The notes beneath the pieces are model-generated. The model was not told the origin of the DNA. It did not search any database and saw nothing but the letters and a program-made list of their open reading frames with translations. A stretch of 20,573 nt of DNA from DASZGI01 sp035938995 (GTDB taxonomy: Bacteria > Actinomycetota > Actinomycetes > Streptomycetales > Catenulisporaceae). Shown here piece after piece: positions 1 to 6,748 of the stretch (positions are counted from its first letter, which is position 1; every line of letters begins with the position of its first letter). The translations under genes were made by a program, and so were the position numbers. The stretch is taken from positions 1-20,573 of the forward strand of contig NZ_DASZGI010000190.1 in NCBI RefSeq assembly GCF_035938995.1. Direction: 5' to 3'.

Positions 1-1
1 G

Positions 2-331
2 GAGGAGGTGATCCGGGAAGACGGCCGCCAGATACTGCTCGACCCTGAGGTGACGTTGGCAATCAAGGCACTGAGATGCCCGATCGCCTTCCTCTACGCG
101 CAGCGCGGCATCCTCAACGAGCCGCAGGCCCTCTACGACGACGCGCGCCTGGCCAACGCAGGCCTCGACCACCTGCGCCTGACCACGAAGCTGATACCGG
201 ACACCAACCACTACACGGTCGCCGCCCCCGGAGCGGGCGCGGAGGCGATCGCGGACGCAGTGCTCGAGGCCGTGCTAGAGCAGACGGTGTTCGAGCAAAC
301 AGCGCAGCCGCAGCGCGAGCTGAATCCCTAG
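2..331 (+). CDS. alpha/beta-hydrolase family protein, C-terminal part (5' end outside window)
   Basis: The reading frame is open from the first complete codon at base 2, with no convincing start inside the window, so this is the last ~109 residues of a longer protein. The segment CPIAFLYAQRG resembles the late beta-strand of the alpha/beta-hydrolase fold, and TNHYT (His codon at 209-211) fits the C-terminal catalytic histidine, followed by a closing helix (EAIADAVLEAVLEQ). A hydrolytic role on an unknown small substrate is inferred from the fold only; the nucleophile elbow lies outside the window. It converges on the flippase-like gene with only 12 bases between the stop codons and no evident terminator. 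Family assignment is moderate; substrate is unknown. Confidence 0.55.
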   Translation, partial: EEVIREDGRQILLDPEVTLAIKALRCPIAFLYAQRGILNEPQALYDDARLANAGLDHLRLTTKLIPDTNHYTVAAPGAGAEAIADAVLEAVLEQTVFEQTAQPQRELNP

Positions 332-343
332 GGCGCGCTTGCG

Positions 344-1624
344 TCAGGAGGTCGCCGCGGCGTATTCGGAAGCGGGCTGGTTCGGCAGCAGCGCGCTCGC
401 CCGGTGCTTCGCGAACGCGGTGACGGTCAGGCTCACCACCGCGGTCGCCGAGCCGCAGACCGCCGCCGTGCCGATCAGCTCGACCGCGGAGTGGTGCGCG
501 ACCGTGAGGATCACGACCGTCTCGGCCACGATGCCCGCGAACACGATCCAGCCGATCGCCGCCGAGCGCCTGGCCACCGCGTCCAGCAGCGCCAGCTGGA
601 TCAGCGCCTGCGTCGCCCCGGCCAGCGCGAACAGCCACGCGGCCGAGGCCAGTTCGAAGGAACCGGCCCCGTCCAGATACTTGGCGCCGAAGGCCACCCG
701 GATCGCCGGATTGGCCGCGGCGGCGGTCCCGATCACGATCAACGCGCCGATCCCGACCGACAGCACGGCGGCCGACAGCAGGGCCTTGCGCCGGGTCTCG
801 GGCAGCGCCAGCTTCGGGTAGGCCAGGATCCCGGCGAACTGGGGCCCGAAGTAGCCCGCCCGGGTGAACATCGCGCCCGCCTGATACCGCCCGAGCACGT
901 CCCCGCTGAAGTAATGCGCCGCCAGCAGGCCGTCGAGCAGCGAGAGCAGCAGCACCGCCCCCAGGCTCCACGAGGCCGAGCCCAGCTCCCGCACATATCC
1001 GAGCCCGCGCTGGAAGCGCGGCCTGCCCACAAGATCTCGCAGCGCATAGTGGGCCACCGCCGCGGTCGCGAACCAGGACGCCGCCATCGCGCCCATGATC
1101 AGCCCCGGGTCCGCTCCGGCCGCGCCCGCGGCGATTCCAGCCACCAGCTTCGCCCCGTTGAACCCCACGAACAGCACGGTGTACGCGGTGAAACGCGAAC
1201 TGCCCTGCGCGATGCCGAGGTAGCAGAAGATCAGCGCGTTGGGGGTCAGGGCCAGCGCGGTCCAGGCCACCTGCCCGGCCGAGACCGCCGGGAAGAGCGC
1301 GGACACCGCCGGGGCGAGCCCGGCCAGCAGCACCGTCCCCGCGACGCCGACCAGCAGTGACCAGCGCACCAGCGGACTGGTCAGCTCGCGCAGCGCGGCC
1401 GGATCGGTCTCCCCGGAGCGGGCCACCCGCCGCGCGGTCACCGCCTGGATCGCCCAGGCCGGGATCGACGCGACGAGGAACAGCATCAGCAGCGCGCCGA
1501 CCTGCCCGTAACCGGTCTGGTCGAGCTGGTGCGCCAGGACGAAGCTGAAGCCGTACGACAGGACGCTCCCGGCGAACGTGCCGACCGCGACCAGAACGCC
1601 GGTGGTGAGGTGGCGGCGGACCAT
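344..1624 (-). CDS. Wzx/flippase-like polytopic membrane protein (polysaccharide-export superfamily)
   Basis: This 426-residue protein has about twelve hydrophobic segments spread over its whole length, beginning with a Gly/Ala/Ser-rich first helix (residues ~7-30) and a following 'LDQTGYGQVGALL' motif typical of the oligosaccharide flippase/MATE-like (MOP) superfamily. Members flip lipid-linked sugars or peptidoglycan-type intermediates across the cytoplasmic membrane; the substrate here cannot be read from sequence. The ATG at 1624 is preceded by GAAGGG about ten bases upstream, an acceptable ribosome binding site. A TACAGT box at 1723-1728 (minus strand) could serve as a -10 element, but no good -35 is visible. 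The methyltransferase gene upstream on the same strand ends 228 bases away, so co-transcription is possible. Superfamily fairly sure, function not. Confidence 0.7.
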   Translation of the reverse strand: MVRRHLTTGVLVAVGTFAGSVLSYGFSFVLAHQLDQTGYGQVGALLMLFLVASIPAWAIQAVTARRVARSGETDPAALRELTSPLVRWSLLVGVAGTVLLAGLAPAVSALFPAVSAGQVAWTALALTPNALIFCYLGIAQGSSRFTAYTVLFVGFNGAKLVAGIAAGAAGADPGLIMGAMAASWFATAAVAHYALRDLVGRPRFQRGLGYVRELGSASWSLGAVLLLSLLDGLLAAHYFSGDVLGRYQAGAMFTRAGYFGPQFAGILAYPKLALPETRRKALLSAAVLSVGIGALIVIGTAAAANPAIRVAFGAKYLDGAGSFELASAAWLFALAGATQALIQLALLDAVARRSAAIGWIVFAGIVAETVVILTVAHHSAVELIGTAAVCGSATAVVSLTVTAFAKHRASALLPNQPASEYAAATS

Positions 1625-1852
1625 CGATGCTGCGCCCTTCTCGGGAGGGGTGCGACCGTGCCGGCGGCAGGCACTCGGCCGAACGCGCCGGGATGGGGCG
1701 GGTCCGCCGGGTACGAGTTCGGACTGTAGCCCGGCTCGGCGCCCCGCACCAGCGCAACGGCGCGCCCGGTGCCGCCGTTCACCCGCGAACGCCGGCCCCG
1801 GTACTGCGTCCGCTGCGCATCGCAGGCTTCGAAATCGCCACGTTGTGCGCCT

Positions 1853-2704
1853 CTATCGCGTGGGCTTCTCCGTCACGAAGATCGCTGTTCCCGGCACCAG
1901 CTTTCCGCGCAGCGACGACCAGCCGCCACCCCACCGGTTGCCCAGGGTCTCCGGATACTCCGGCTCCACCAGGTCCAGCAGCGCCAGGCCGGCCGCGGCC
2001 AACTCGCGCACCCGGTCGCCGAGCGTCCGGTGATGCTCCACGTAGGTGGCGACGCCCGACTCGTCCTGCTCGACGTACGGCCGGCGGTCGAAGTAGGAAT
2101 CCCGGACCACCAGACCCCCGGGGCCGGGATCATCCGGCAGGCACCACCTGAACGGATGAGGCACCGCGAACACCCATCGCCCGCCCGGCTTAAGCACCCG
2201 CGCAACCTCACGCATGACCGCTGCCGAATCCGCCACGAACGGGACCGCCCCGAACGCCGAGCACGCGACGTCGAACGCTTCGTCAGCGAACGGCATCGCG
2301 AGCGCGTCCGCCTGCACCAAAGGCAGCGGCGCGTTGCCTAAGTCCTCGTCGATCCGCCGCGCGTGCTCAAGCTGCCGCATCGAAAGATCGAACCCGGTCA
2401 CGTGCGCACCCTGCTTCGCCAGCCAGCGCGAGCACTGCGCCGCGCCGCATCCGACCTCGAGTACGCGCCTGTCGCGCACCTCGCCTAGAAGGTGCGCCTT
2501 GTCCTCATATACGCCCTCGGGCGACCACAGGAATCGCGAGTCGCCCAGGTACTCACCGTGGTCCGCCTGGTACTCGTCAGCGTTCGCATCCCACCAGCCG
2601 CGATTGGCCCTCGCCGTCTCGGCGTCGCCCGTCGGCCGCCGGATCACGATCTCGCCGCTCGCGACCGACTCGGCGTCCGGTGGATCGAGGTCGGAGTCAC
2701 TCAT
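1853..2704 (-). CDS. class I SAM-dependent methyltransferase
   Basis: A 283-residue protein with the Rossmann-fold methyltransferase core. Motif I is VLEVGCGAAQ (residues 81-90), followed by an acidic strand end (GFDLSMRQLEHAR), motif II/III-like 'PLPLVQADALAMPFADEAFDVACS', and a post-motif 'VLKPGGRWVFAVPHPF'. This is the Methyltransf_11 (UbiE/Coq5-like) pattern, so it transfers a methyl group from S-adenosylmethionine to a small molecule that I cannot identify. The frame stays open upstream to 2992, but the ATG at 2704 is chosen because GGGAGGG lies about six bases before it and the family N-terminus begins nearby (RGWWDANADEYQADHG). It is transcribed divergently from rpsA across a 374-base intergenic region. 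Confidence 0.82.
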   Translation of the reverse strand: MSDSDLDPPDAESVASGEIVIRRPTGDAETARANRGWWDANADEYQADHGEYLGDSRFLWSPEGVYEDKAHLLGEVRDRRVLEVGCGAAQCSRWLAKQGAHVTGFDLSMRQLEHARRIDEDLGNAPLPLVQADALAMPFADEAFDVACSAFGAVPFVADSAAVMREVARVLKPGGRWVFAVPHPFRWCLPDDPGPGGLVVRDSYFDRRPYVEQDESGVATYVEHHRTLGDRVRELAAAGLALLDLVEPEYPETLGNRWGGGWSSLRGKLVPGTAIFVTEKPTR

Positions 2705-3078
2705 GGCGCAACCCTCCCACGCCCGCGGACTGCGCGGCGAAGGCGTCGCGCGACGGCCGATGTATGACAGGGATCGTCGAGGAGACGGCTTGCCCACTTC
2801 CGTTACGCCCCGCGTGCACGCTATGTTTCGGCAGGGCCGCCGGTTTACCCGTTCACTCTCCGGCACGGCTCCGGTGAGGGTTGCCCCGGTTTCGGCGTGA
2901 TGCGCCCTGCTCGATTGACCATGGAAGCGTGCGGCCCGTATCCTGGCTGTTGCGCTGCGGACCCGTGTGGCTTCGGACCGAGGGGGCCGCACCGACTTCA
3001 GAACCGCTCACGTTCCCGAGTCAGGCTCCGCCGCGTGTGTCATCCGACCACATATCCGTACCCGGAGCCCTTTCCCCC
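2705..3078. other. divergent intergenic region between methyltransferase and rpsA (374 bp)
   Basis: This stretch holds the ribosome binding site of the methyltransferase (minus strand, adjacent to 2705) and a good candidate rpsA promoter (2915-2944), leaving a predicted rpsA leader of roughly 125-130 bases. Both flanking frames remain open far into it (rightward from 2881, leftward from 2992) but without family-like residues, so I regard those extensions as non-coding. No convincing minus-strand promoter was found. Confidence 0.6.
2915..2944 (+). promoter_or_regulatory. candidate rpsA promoter (-35 TTGACC, 18 bp, -10 TATCCT)
   Basis: TTGACC (2915-2920) is separated by 18 bases from TATCCT (2939-2944), a good match to the housekeeping sigma factor consensus of high-GC actinobacteria. 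Transcription would begin near 2951, giving a leader of about 127 bases before the rpsA ATG. Ribosomal protein S1 genes are often regulated through their leaders; no specific structure is claimed here. Confidence 0.6.
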
Positions 3079-4566
3079 ATGACGAGCAGCACCGAGACCG
3101 TCCGAACCCCGCAGGTCGCTATCAACGACATCGGTTCGGAGGAGGCCTTCCTCGCCGCCATCGACGAGACCATCAAGTACTTCAACGACGGCGATATCGT
3201 CGACGGCACCATCGTGAAGGTCGACCGGGACGAGGTCCTGCTCGACATCGGTTACAAGACCGAGGGCGTCATCCCGTCCCGCGAGCTGTCGATCAAGCAC
3301 GACGTGGACCCGCACGAGGTCGTCGCGGTCGGAGACCACGTCGAGGCCCTGGTCCTCCAGAAGGAGGACAAGGAGGGCCGGCTGATCCTGTCCAAGAAGC
3401 GCGCGCAGTACGAGCGGGCCTGGGGCACGATCGAGAAGATCAAGGACGAGGACGGGATCGTCACCGGCACCGTCATCGAGGTGGTCAAGGGCGGCCTGAT
3501 CATCGACATCGGGCTGCGCGGCTTCCTGCCCGCCTCCCTGGTGGAGATGCGCCGGGTGCGCGACCTGCAGCCGTACGTCGGCAAGGAGCTCGAGGCGAAG
3601 ATCATCGAGCTGGACAAGAACCGCAACAACGTGGTCCTGTCCCGCCGCGCCTGGCTGGAGCAGACCCAGTCCGAGGTGCGCCAGACCTTCCTCACCACCC
3701 TGCTCAAGGGCCAGGTGCGGTCCGGCGTGGTCTCCTCGATCGTCAACTTCGGCGCCTTCGTGGACCTCGGCGGGGTCGACGGCCTGGTGCACGTCTCCGA
3801 GCTGTCCTGGAAGCACATCGACCACCCGTCCGAGGTGGTCGAGGTCGGCCAGGAGGTCACGGTCGAGGTCCTGGACGTGGACATGGACCGGGAGCGGGTC
3901 TCGCTGTCGCTGAAGGCGACGCAGGAGGACCCGTGGCAGCAGTTCGCCCGCACCCACCAGATCGGCCAGGTCGTGCCGGGCAAGGTCACCAAGCTGGTGC
4001 CGTTCGGCGCGTTCGTCCGGGTGGACGAGGGCATCGAGGGCCTGGTGCACATCTCCGAGCTGGCCGAGCGGCACGTGGAGATCCCCGAGCAGGTCGTGCA
4101 GGTCGGCGACGAGATCTTCGTCAAGGTCATCGACATCGACCTGGACCGCCGCCGCATCTCCCTCTCGCTCAAGCAGGCGAACGAGGGCCTGACCGGCGAC
4201 TCGTCGGTCGACCAGTTCGACCCGACCCTCTACGGCATGGCCGCCTCCTACGACGCCGAGGGCAACTACCAGTACCCCGACGGCTTCGACCCGGAGTCCG
4301 GCGAGTGGCTCGAGGGCTACGAGTCCCAGCGCGAGGAGTGGGAGCACCAGTACGCCGAGGCGCAGACCCGGTTCGAGCAGCACCAGAAGCAGATCGCCGA
4401 GGCCCGCAAGGCCGACGCGGAGGCTGCGGCGGGTTCCGGCGCGGAGGCCGCCCCGGGCGTGACCCCGTCCAGCTACTCCTCGGCCCCGGCCGAGAACACC
4501 GGCGCGCTGGCCTCCGACGAGGCCCTCGCCGCGCTGCGGGAGAAGCTGGCCGGCGGCCAGAGCTGA
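3079..4566 (+). CDS. rpsA: 30S ribosomal protein S1
   Basis: Ribosomal protein S1, 495 residues, binds mRNA on the 30S subunit during initiation. Four S1 (OB-fold) repeats are visible at about residues 37-107, 126-190, 211-279 and 296-365; the last two carry the hallmark FGAFV and GLVH(V/I)SEL motifs and each ends with SLSLK. A Glu/Gln/Ala-rich tail (370-495) follows, as in other actinobacterial S1 proteins, which have four rather than six repeats. The ATG at 3079 is chosen because the family sequence starts there; an in-frame extension reaches back to 2881 but looks non-coding. The only Shine-Dalgarno-like element is GGAG 11 bases upstream, which is weak. Codon usage is strongly biased (about 92% G/C-ending in the first 49 codons). 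coaE follows downstream after a strong terminator. Confidence 0.97.
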   Translation: MTSSTETVRTPQVAINDIGSEEAFLAAIDETIKYFNDGDIVDGTIVKVDRDEVLLDIGYKTEGVIPSRELSIKHDVDPHEVVAVGDHVEALVLQKEDKEGRLILSKKRAQYERAWGTIEKIKDEDGIVTGTVIEVVKGGLIIDIGLRGFLPASLVEMRRVRDLQPYVGKELEAKIIELDKNRNNVVLSRRAWLEQTQSEVRQTFLTTLLKGQVRSGVVSSIVNFGAFVDLGGVDGLVHVSELSWKHIDHPSEVVEVGQEVTVEVLDVDMDRERVSLSLKATQEDPWQQFARTHQIGQVVPGKVTKLVPFGAFVRVDEGIEGLVHISELAERHVEIPEQVVQVGDEIFVKVIDIDLDRRRISLSLKQANEGLTGDSSVDQFDPTLYGMAASYDAEGNYQYPDGFDPESGEWLEGYESQREEWEHQYAEAQTRFEQHQKQIAEARKADAEAAAGSGAEAAPGVTPSSYSSAPAENTGALASDEALAALREKLAGGQS

Positions 4567-4596
4567 CCCCGGTCGGCAGCTAGCAGCTGAGTCACG

Positions 4597-4630
4597 GCGC
4601 CCGGCGGATCCCCAGCGATCCGCCGGGCGC
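4597..4630 (+). terminator. strong hairpin terminator after rpsA
   Basis: A perfect 14-bp inverted repeat (4597-4610 against 4617-4630) with a six-base loop starts 30 bases after the rpsA stop codon. There is no clear T-run, as is common for high-GC actinobacterial terminators. It would separate rpsA from coaE, which has its own promoter-like box. Confidence 0.8.
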
Positions 4631-4753
4631 TGCTGTGTGCGGCGGCGCCTCGCCCGCCGGACCAACGGTTGCCTGGGGCCCTGAAGGCATCGAACGCCTT
4701 TCTCCCGGCCTCGCGATCTTCCACCGCCACGCAGCGCAAGCCGGGCGGCCCAC

Positions 4754-4759
4754 TACGAT
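4754..4759 (+). promoter_or_regulatory. -10 box TACGAT placed for a leaderless coaE transcript
   Basis: TACGAT ends exactly seven bases before the coaE ATG (4767), the spacing seen when transcription starts on the first base of the start codon in actinobacteria. No Shine-Dalgarno stronger than AGG is present, which fits leaderless translation. No -35 match was seen. Confidence 0.5.
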
Positions 4760-4766
4760 CCAGGTC

Positions 4767-5375
4767 ATGAGCGAGAAGCGGACCGTGCACGTCGGACTCA
4801 CCGGCGGGATCGGCGCGGGCAAGTCCACCGTGGCCCGGATGCTCGCCGACCGCGGCGCGCTAGTGCTGGACGCAGACGTCGCGGCGCGGGAGGTGGTCGC
4901 GCCGGGCACCGACGGCCTGGCCGCGGTGGTCGCCGAGTTCGGTGAGCAGGTCCTCGGCCCGGACGGCTCGCTCGACCGCGCCGCCCTGGCCGAACGGGTC
5001 TTCTCCGACCCCGGCCGCCGTGCCGCGCTGAACGCGATCATCCATCCGCAGGTGCGCACGTGGATGGCCGAGCGGGTGGCGTCGGCGCCCATCGGGTCCG
5101 TGGTCGTCCAGGACATCCCGCTGCTGGTCGAGTCGGGCCTGACCGGACTGTTCGACCTGGTGGTCGTCGTCGACGCGGCCGACGCCACCCGTATCGCCCG
5201 GCTGATGCGCGACCGCGGCATGACCGAGGACGAGGCCCGGGCCCGGACCGCCGCCCAGGCTCCCCGTGAGACGCGCCTCGCCGCGGCCGATGCCGTGATC
5301 GACAACGACGGCGCCCCCGAAGCGCTCGAACCGCAGGTGGCGGCCCTCTGGGACCGCCTCGCCGCGCTCGGCTGA
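4767..5375 (+). CDS. coaE: dephospho-CoA kinase
   Basis: CoaE phosphorylates the 3'-hydroxyl of dephospho-CoA with ATP, the last step of coenzyme A synthesis in the cytoplasm. The P-loop GGIGAGKST lies at residues 13-21, followed by the family motifs DADVAAREVV, HPQVRTWM, and QDIPLLVESGL (substrate and lid region). Length is 202 residues, the single-domain form without the C-terminal UPF0157 extension found in mycobacteria. The ATG at 4767 is chosen because VGLTGGIGAGKS follows at once; an in-frame extension back to 4635 runs into the rpsA terminator and is rejected. The pair rpsA-coaE is conserved in actinobacteria, which supports the call. Confidence 0.96.
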   Translation: MSEKRTVHVGLTGGIGAGKSTVARMLADRGALVLDADVAAREVVAPGTDGLAAVVAEFGEQVLGPDGSLDRAALAERVFSDPGRRAALNAIIHPQVRTWMAERVASAPIGSVVVQDIPLLVESGLTGLFDLVVVVDAADATRIARLMRDRGMTEDEARARTAAQAPRETRLAAADAVIDNDGAPEALEPQVAALWDRLAALG

Positions 5376-5378
5376 CCT

Positions 5379-5425
5379 GCGGTTCCGCCGCCCGTTCCCC
5401 CACACGGCCCACCGGTGGGAACCGC
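5379..5425. terminator. inverted repeats after coaE (possible terminator)
   Basis: GCGGTTCC (5379-5386) is complementary to GGAACCGC (5418-5425), and inside it lies the perfect 12-bp palindrome CCCACCGGTGGG (5408-5419), which overlaps the right arm. The elements start four bases after the coaE stop and may end its transcript, although the long loop makes this less certain than the terminators at 4597 and 8917. Confidence 0.4.
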
Positions 5426-5450
5426 GTGGCGACCCTCGGTGTCAGGTAAC

Positions 5451-5479
5451 TTGGGTCGGGTAAACCGGGCTGGTAGCCT
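5451..5479 (+). promoter_or_regulatory. candidate promoter of the ubiA-dprE1-dprE2 operon (TTGGGT, 17 bp, TAGCCT)
   Basis: TTGGGT at 5451-5456 and TAGCCT at 5474-5479 have the optimal 17-base spacing. Transcription would start near 5486. The match is moderate and no alternative of similar quality was seen in the leader. Confidence 0.45.
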
Positions 5480-5540
5480 CCACTCGCCGTTTACGGACGT
5501 ACCGATCGTTCCGGGCCGGACGGGACCGGTCACGACGGTC

Positions 5541-5564
5541 GGACAGGCACGGTTGGACAGGCAC
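5541..5564 (+). repeat. two direct copies of GGACAGGCAC in the ubiA leader
   Basis: Ten identical bases at 5541-5550 and 5555-5564, separated by four bases. They lie downstream of the predicted transcription start, so they could be an operator or part of a leader structure; chance in GC-rich DNA is also possible. Confidence 0.5.
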
Positions 5565-5761
5565 CGGATCCGGCCCGGCGGGTGCGGATCCCGCCGCGGC
5601 GCGAGGCCCGGCGCGGTGCCGGAGGGACGGCACCGGGCCGGAGCGGACGCCGCGTCAGATCGGCGCCCGTCACATCCAGCCTGTGCCACATCGAGCGGGC
5701 GCCGAAGCCGCCGCACCCCCGCGGCGGAAGCGGTGCGATCAAGAGCCTGGGAGAGCAGACA

Positions 5762-6748
5762 GTGGTGGCGATTCCCGCGCAGCAGCGCGGTCATCCGACG
5801 GACGCAGCCGAGGGCGTGGCCGAGGCCGCGCCCCCCGCGATAGTGGAGGCCCAGGTCGCGGCGGCGCCCGCGTACGGCCTCATGCGGGGGTTGTGGCTGG
5901 AGGCGCGGCCCAAGCAGTGGGTCAAGAACTTCCTGGTGCTCACCGCCCCGCTCGCCGCCGGGCGGATCAACCAGGCCAACATCCTCGCCGACAGCGCCAT
6001 CGCCTTCGCCGCCTTCTGCCTGGCCGCCTCCGCCGTCTACTACGCGAACGACGCCCTCGACGTCGAGGCCGACCGCGCCCACCCCAAGAAGCGCTTCCGG
6101 CCGATCGCCGCCGGGGTCATCCCGATCCCGCTGGCGTGGGTCGGCGTCGTGGTGCTGGCGATCGCCGCGATCGGCGTGGCGCTCGCCGCCAACACGGCCA
6201 CCGCCGTCGTGATCAGCGTGTACCTCGCGATGCACCTGTCGTACAGCGCCTGGTTCAAGCACGTGCTCGTGCTCGACCTGGCCCTGGTCTCCGCGGGCTT
6301 CCTGCTGCGCGCGATGATCGGCGGCGTCGCGGGCGGCATCCCGCTGTCCCAGTGGTTCCTGCTGACCACCGGGTTCGGCTCGCTGTTCATGGTCTCGGGC
6401 AAGCGGTACTCCGAGATGGTGCTGATGGGGGAGGCCGCCGCCACCACGCGCAAGTCGCTGGCCGCGTACTCCGCCTCCTACCTGCGCTTCGTCTGGCAGA
6501 TGGCCGCGGGCCTGACCATCCTGACCTACTCGCTGTGGGCGTTGAGCCTCAGCCAGGACCAGCACGGGGTGCAGTGGCACGAGATCTCGATCGTGCCGTG
6601 GTCGTTCATCTTCCTGCGGTACGCGATGTTCGTGGACGCCGGGCAGGCCGGGGAGCCCGAGGACGTGGTGCTCGGCGACAAGGTGATCATGGCGATCGCC
6701 TGCGCCTGGCTGGCCTGCTTCGCCCTGGGGGTGTTCAATGCCCGCTGA
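5762..6748 (+). CDS. ubiA: decaprenyl-phosphate phosphoribosyltransferase (DPPR synthase), UbiA family
   Basis: This integral membrane prenyltransferase-fold enzyme (counterpart of M. tuberculosis Rv3806c) transfers 5-phosphoribose from PRPP to decaprenyl phosphate, the first committed step to decaprenylphosphoryl-arabinose. Family hallmarks are RPKQWVKNFLVL near residue 51, the metal/PRPP motif NDALDVEADRAHP plus KRFRPIAAG, GSLFMVSGKRYSE, SYLRFVWQ, and a second acidic motif VDAGQAGEPED close to the C-terminus, with eight to nine hydrophobic segments. The GTG at 5762 is chosen because GGGAGA lies seven bases upstream; this gives 328 residues with an Ala-rich N-terminal extension of about 25-30 residues relative to my recollection of Rv3806c. 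The Mtb segment AVDVDGG corresponds to AMFVDAG here. The gene overlaps dprE1 by 11 bases, so the two are translationally coupled. Confidence 0.93.
   Translation: MVAIPAQQRGHPTDAAEGVAEAAPPAIVEAQVAAAPAYGLMRGLWLEARPKQWVKNFLVLTAPLAAGRINQANILADSAIAFAAFCLAASAVYYANDALDVEADRAHPKKRFRPIAAGVIPIPLAWVGVVVLAIAAIGVALAANTATAVVISVYLAMHLSYSAWFKHVLVLDLALVSAGFLLRAMIGGVAGGIPLSQWFLLTTGFGSLFMVSGKRYSEMVLMGEAAATTRKSLAAYSASYLRFVWQMAAGLTILTYSLWALSLSQDQHGVQWHEISIVPWSFIFLRYAMFVDAGQAGEPEDVVLGDKVIMAIACAWLACFALGVFNAR

Larger units (their letters stand above)
5376..5761. other. 386-bp region between coaE and ubiA: terminator, promoter and long GC-rich leader
   Basis: Left to right it contains the inverted repeats at 5379-5425, a promoter candidate at 5451-5479, two copies of GGACAGGCAC (5541-5550 and 5555-5564, 14-base period), and an inverted repeat at 5605-5639 (GGTGCC paired with GGCACC, with an outer GGCCC/GGGCC). 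If the promoter is real, the ubiA leader is about 275 bases. The ubiA frame is open back to 5582, but the translation there is Arg/Pro-rich and unlike the family. Confidence 0.5.

Noticed and set aside
2881..3078. N-terminal extension of rpsA
   Set aside because: The extension has no S1-family similarity, overlaps the best promoter candidate, and the ATG at 3079 starts the family sequence.
3040..4665. A 541-codon minus-strand frame opposite rpsA
   Set aside because: A repetitive Leu/Asp/Val/Gly-rich shadow of the S1 repeats on the other strand.
4635..4766. N-terminal extension of coaE
   Set aside because: It begins directly behind the rpsA terminator and adds 44 residues before the P-loop that CoaE proteins lack.
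5582..5761. N-terminal extension of ubiA
   Set aside because: Arg/Pro/Gly-rich translation unlike the family, and the GTG at 5762 has a good ribosome binding site.
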